DNA from: Bacteroidales bacterium
GTDB lineage: Bacteria > Bacteroidota > Bacteroidia > Bacteroidales > F082
DNA length: 64,000 nt
Reading direction: 5' to 3'
Assembly (NCBI GenBank): GCA_017460915.1
Contig: JAFUAA010000029.1
Location: forward strand, 1-64,000
Part shown: piece after piece, positions 62,427 through 64,000 of the stretch
Numbering within the stretch: the first letter of the stretch is position 1
Layout: every line of letters begins with the position of its first letter
The notes under the pieces: model-generated
Databases searched by the model: none
Told to the model about the DNA's origin: nothing
Seen by the model: only the letters and a program-made list of their open reading frames with translations
Translations under genes and position numbers: made by a program

Positions 62427-63506
62427 CTATGTGTTACAAATGCTTTGTATTTCCTCAAACACCGCCTCGGCTTCATCCTTTTGCAGCCCGAACTTAGCGG
62501 CAAGTTGAATGGCATCTTTCTTTCCAGGGTCTTTGTAGTTGCCGTTCACGGAAAGGCTGTGGTAGCCGCCCAAGCCTTCGCAGGGTAGCACATCGTAGGC
62601 GGGAGCCTGTTGCCACACATCGTTGCAGCGGATGAAAGCGAAGTTCTTCACATGGTCGTCGCAGTTGCCGATAATGAGATTGAATGCCATCAGACGAAAC
62701 ACTTTCCACAGTTCCTTGACGGAATGCGTCAGTTGGCTGCAAGCCCAAAACAGATGGGCGTAGTCGGCGGTGGGCAGACGATAATCGAGGTTCATCAGCG
62801 CGGAGAGGCTGATAACATGCAGTTTGCCACCGTCATCTGTACGATCGAAACGCTTGGTGCCAAAGTATTTTCCCTCGAAAAGCCGCGTTTCGGCCATCTC
62901 AATGCCACATGCGCGAGCAAGCAATGAGGTCTCGTATTCGATTTTGCCCACATTGGGAGGGTCGGTGCGGTCGCGGAATTTCACTAACCATTCAGCACCA
63001 TCGTAATGCACGAAGACTTTTGGCCTTGTGCCGCCCGAGGAACCTCCGCGCCGCCAAGCCTTGTCCAAGTTGTCGGAGTAATCCGTGTTCAGCACCCGTT
63101 GCGATTCTTCCGCCATACGGTCGAGGTCGATAATGTCTTGCTCATCGACGGTACTCAAATCGGGATGGTACTCCAAAGCACCACGCCCACGACTCCCGAC
63201 AAACACCAACTGTTCCAATAAATTCAAGGAAGCCAGCGACTTGCCCTGCGACCTCAAGTAACGGTCGAGCACCAAAGCACTCCAGCCATCGGGAAGGCTA
63301 TCGTCGAACACGCCGAAGTTGCCGTCAAAAGGTTTCGCGTCGGCGGTGAACAGCCTTGACTCCAAAGGCAAGTGAAACGGCGAGATGGAAAAGTCGTTCC
63401 GAATCCAGTCCGCATCGTATTCGAACATCAAACGGCTTTCGCTGTTCAAAGCCAATCTCCCGACTTTGCGCGAGCCTAAAGTCACTTCAACAATCTTTTC
63501 ATTCAT
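62427..63506 (-). CDS. hipA: HipA-family serine/threonine kinase toxin
   Basis: 359 residues from the ATG at 63506 (MNEKIVEVTLG). HipA N-terminal domain (FSISPFHLPLES, FDGNFGVFDDSLPDGW), glycine-rich ATP loop (RRGGSSGGTRPKVFV), catalytic GNCDDHVKNFAF and the metal-binding AYDVLPC. E. coli HipA phosphorylates glutamyl-tRNA synthetase and produces dormancy; the target here is not known. The start overlaps the end of the antitoxin by 8 nt (ATGAATGA), so translation is coupled. Confidence 0.88.
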   Translation of the reverse strand: MNEKIVEVTLGSRKVGRLALNSESRLMFEYDADWIRNDFSISPFHLPLESRLFTADAKPFDGNFGVFDDSLPDGWSALVLDRYLRSQGKSLASLNLLEQLVFVGSRGRGALEYHPDLSTVDEQDIIDLDRMAEESQRVLNTDYSDNLDKAWRRGGSSGGTRPKVFVHYDGAEWLVKFRDRTDPPNVGKIEYETSLLARACGIEMAETRLFEGKYFGTKRFDRTDDGGKLHVISLSALMNLDYRLPTADYAHLFWACSQLTHSVKELWKVFRLMAFNLIIGNCDDHVKNFAFIRCNDVWQQAPAYDVLPCEGLGGYHSLSVNGNYKDPGKKDAIQLAAKFGLQKDEAEAVFEEIQSICNT

Positions 63507-63825
63507 TGCGTTTCCCTCGCTTTCTGTTTTTTTGGTTAGATGCCAGTGCCTCATCCAAGGTGGCGTACTTGTGTGCGGCAAACACCTGGTCGAAGTCGTT
63601 CAGCGCATCCAAGGCATAGGCGATATGAAGCAATCCGTCCAAGGAAATCTTGCCCGTCCGCTCGAAGCGGCGGTAGGTCGCCAAAGGCACTCCCGAACGC
63701 GCCGACATCCCTTCCTGCGTCAAGTTCATCTCCAATCGACGCGCCTTTGCCCGTTCAGCCAATGCTTTCGCCTTGCCTTCTGGTGATACAGTATCAAATG
63801 ATAATATATTATCAATTATATCCAT
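63499..63825 (-). CDS. hipB: HipB-like XRE-family antitoxin
   Basis: 108 residues. An N-terminal acidic extension precedes a helix-turn-helix (ARRLEMNLTQEGMSARSGVP, LATYRRFERTGKISLDGLLH). Position directly upstream of hipA, with overlap, supports the antitoxin/repressor role. Two palindromes lie inside its first 15 codons (GATAATATATTATC at 63800-63813; TGATAC-A-GTATCA at 63784-63796) and could be operators. Confidence 0.85.
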   Translation of the reverse strand: MDIIDNILSFDTVSPEGKAKALAERAKARRLEMNLTQEGMSARSGVPLATYRRFERTGKISLDGLLHIAYALDALNDFDQVFAAHKYATLDEALASNQKNRKRGKRNE

Positions 63826-63858
63826 AATTATTCATTAAATGTTCAAATATTAGCGTTT

Positions 63859-63867
63859 GCAAAGATA
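63859..63867 (-). promoter_or_regulatory. -7 promoter box of hipBA
   Basis: TATCTTTGC on the minus strand, 34 nt before the hipB ATG. Confidence 0.7.
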
Positions 63868-63900
63868 CAACTTTTTGCATATATGGCTTCATTAATGCAA

Positions 63901-63934
63901 AAAAATTGGGCCAGCAAAACCTTGCCAGCCCAAA
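63901..63934 (-). terminator. Terminator of the gene at the right edge
   Basis: On the minus strand TTGGGC/GCCCAA with inner GCAA/TTGC pairs is followed by a T7 run, 29 nt after the stop of the partial gene at 63963. Confidence 0.7.
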
Positions 63935-63962
63935 TTGTGAAAAACGATGTAAAACCAATTGC

Positions 63963-64000
63963 TTATTTTTTCTTGAAAATCCCGCCCAAGATGGAACGGA
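63963..64000 (-). CDS. C-terminal end of an unidentified gene (cut by the window edge)
   Basis: The only minus-strand frame that stops before a terminator reads RSILGGIFKKK and then TAA (63965-63963). Too short to identify. The terminator just downstream supports it as a real gene end. Confidence 0.5.
   Translation of the reverse strand, partial: RSILGGIFKKK

Noticed and set aside
56860..63827. Prophage or integrative element in the right-hand accessory region
   Set aside because: No integrase, portal, terminase, relaxase or attachment repeats; only ATPases, a toxin-antitoxin pair and secreted proteins.

Overview
The window is a chromosomal stretch from a member of the Bacteroidales. Supporting evidence: promoters with the Bacteroidota -7 box (TAnnTTTGC) 20-40 nt upstream of most chosen starts; type IX secretion (T9SS) C-terminal sorting domains on two large secreted proteins; a TonB-dependent receptor with a carboxypeptidase-like regulatory domain; class II ribonucleotide reductase; and mostly weak Shine-Dalgarno sites. 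Genus cannot be fixed from this sequence. There is no rRNA, CRISPR array or recognisable prophage, and only one tRNA (Gln, CTG).

Layout. 1-130: right end of an IS3-family element. 0.2-8 kb: outer-membrane barrel, two M24 peptidases flanking a HigBA module, TonB receptor, ribosomal protein L28, and an FKBP isomerase without the insert domain. 8-16.5 kb: a 2333-residue beta-helix/GLUG/adhesin T9SS protein, a small protein with a sorting-type C-terminus, and about 1 kb of non-coding DNA with structured-RNA candidates. 16.4-25.5 kb: MscS channel, exosortase-like protein, ROK kinase, AAA ATPase behind a 50-bp perfect palindrome, NrdJ, TatD, HflX. 25.5-28 kb: YoeB-type toxin-antitoxin pair, a CsgG-like gene broken by an in-frame TAG, a second copy of the structured leader, and a frameshifted gene. 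28-45 kb: housekeeping genes (trpS, hutU, pyrH, frr, ddl, a PASTA protein, rluD, merR-type regulator, M23 peptidase, alaS, rdgB). 45-56.8 kb: ung, small lipoprotein, tRNA-Gln, udk, FMN-binding lipoprotein, rsmI, tdk, sugar transferase, oxidoreductase, pcm. 56.8-64 kb: accessory DNA with two DUF4143-type AAA ATPases, a pair of paralogous secreted proteins (one frameshifted) and a HipBA module.

Most interesting signals. (1) Two copies, 11 kb apart, of an unrecognised structured leader RNA on the minus strand, with compensatory base changes, G-U pairs that make sense only on that strand, and a 10-bp stem plus U-tract that competes with an internal hairpin. One precedes the giant surface protein, the other a CsgG-like gene. 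(2) An exosortase-like protein with Cys-Arg-His residues about 9 kb from a small secreted protein carrying a matching tripartite C-terminus. (3) Three AAA ATPase genes, each with an unusual palindrome or repeat array at its promoter or leader. (4) Two genes broken by in-frame TAG codons and at least two by frameshifts, showing local gene decay or sequence error.
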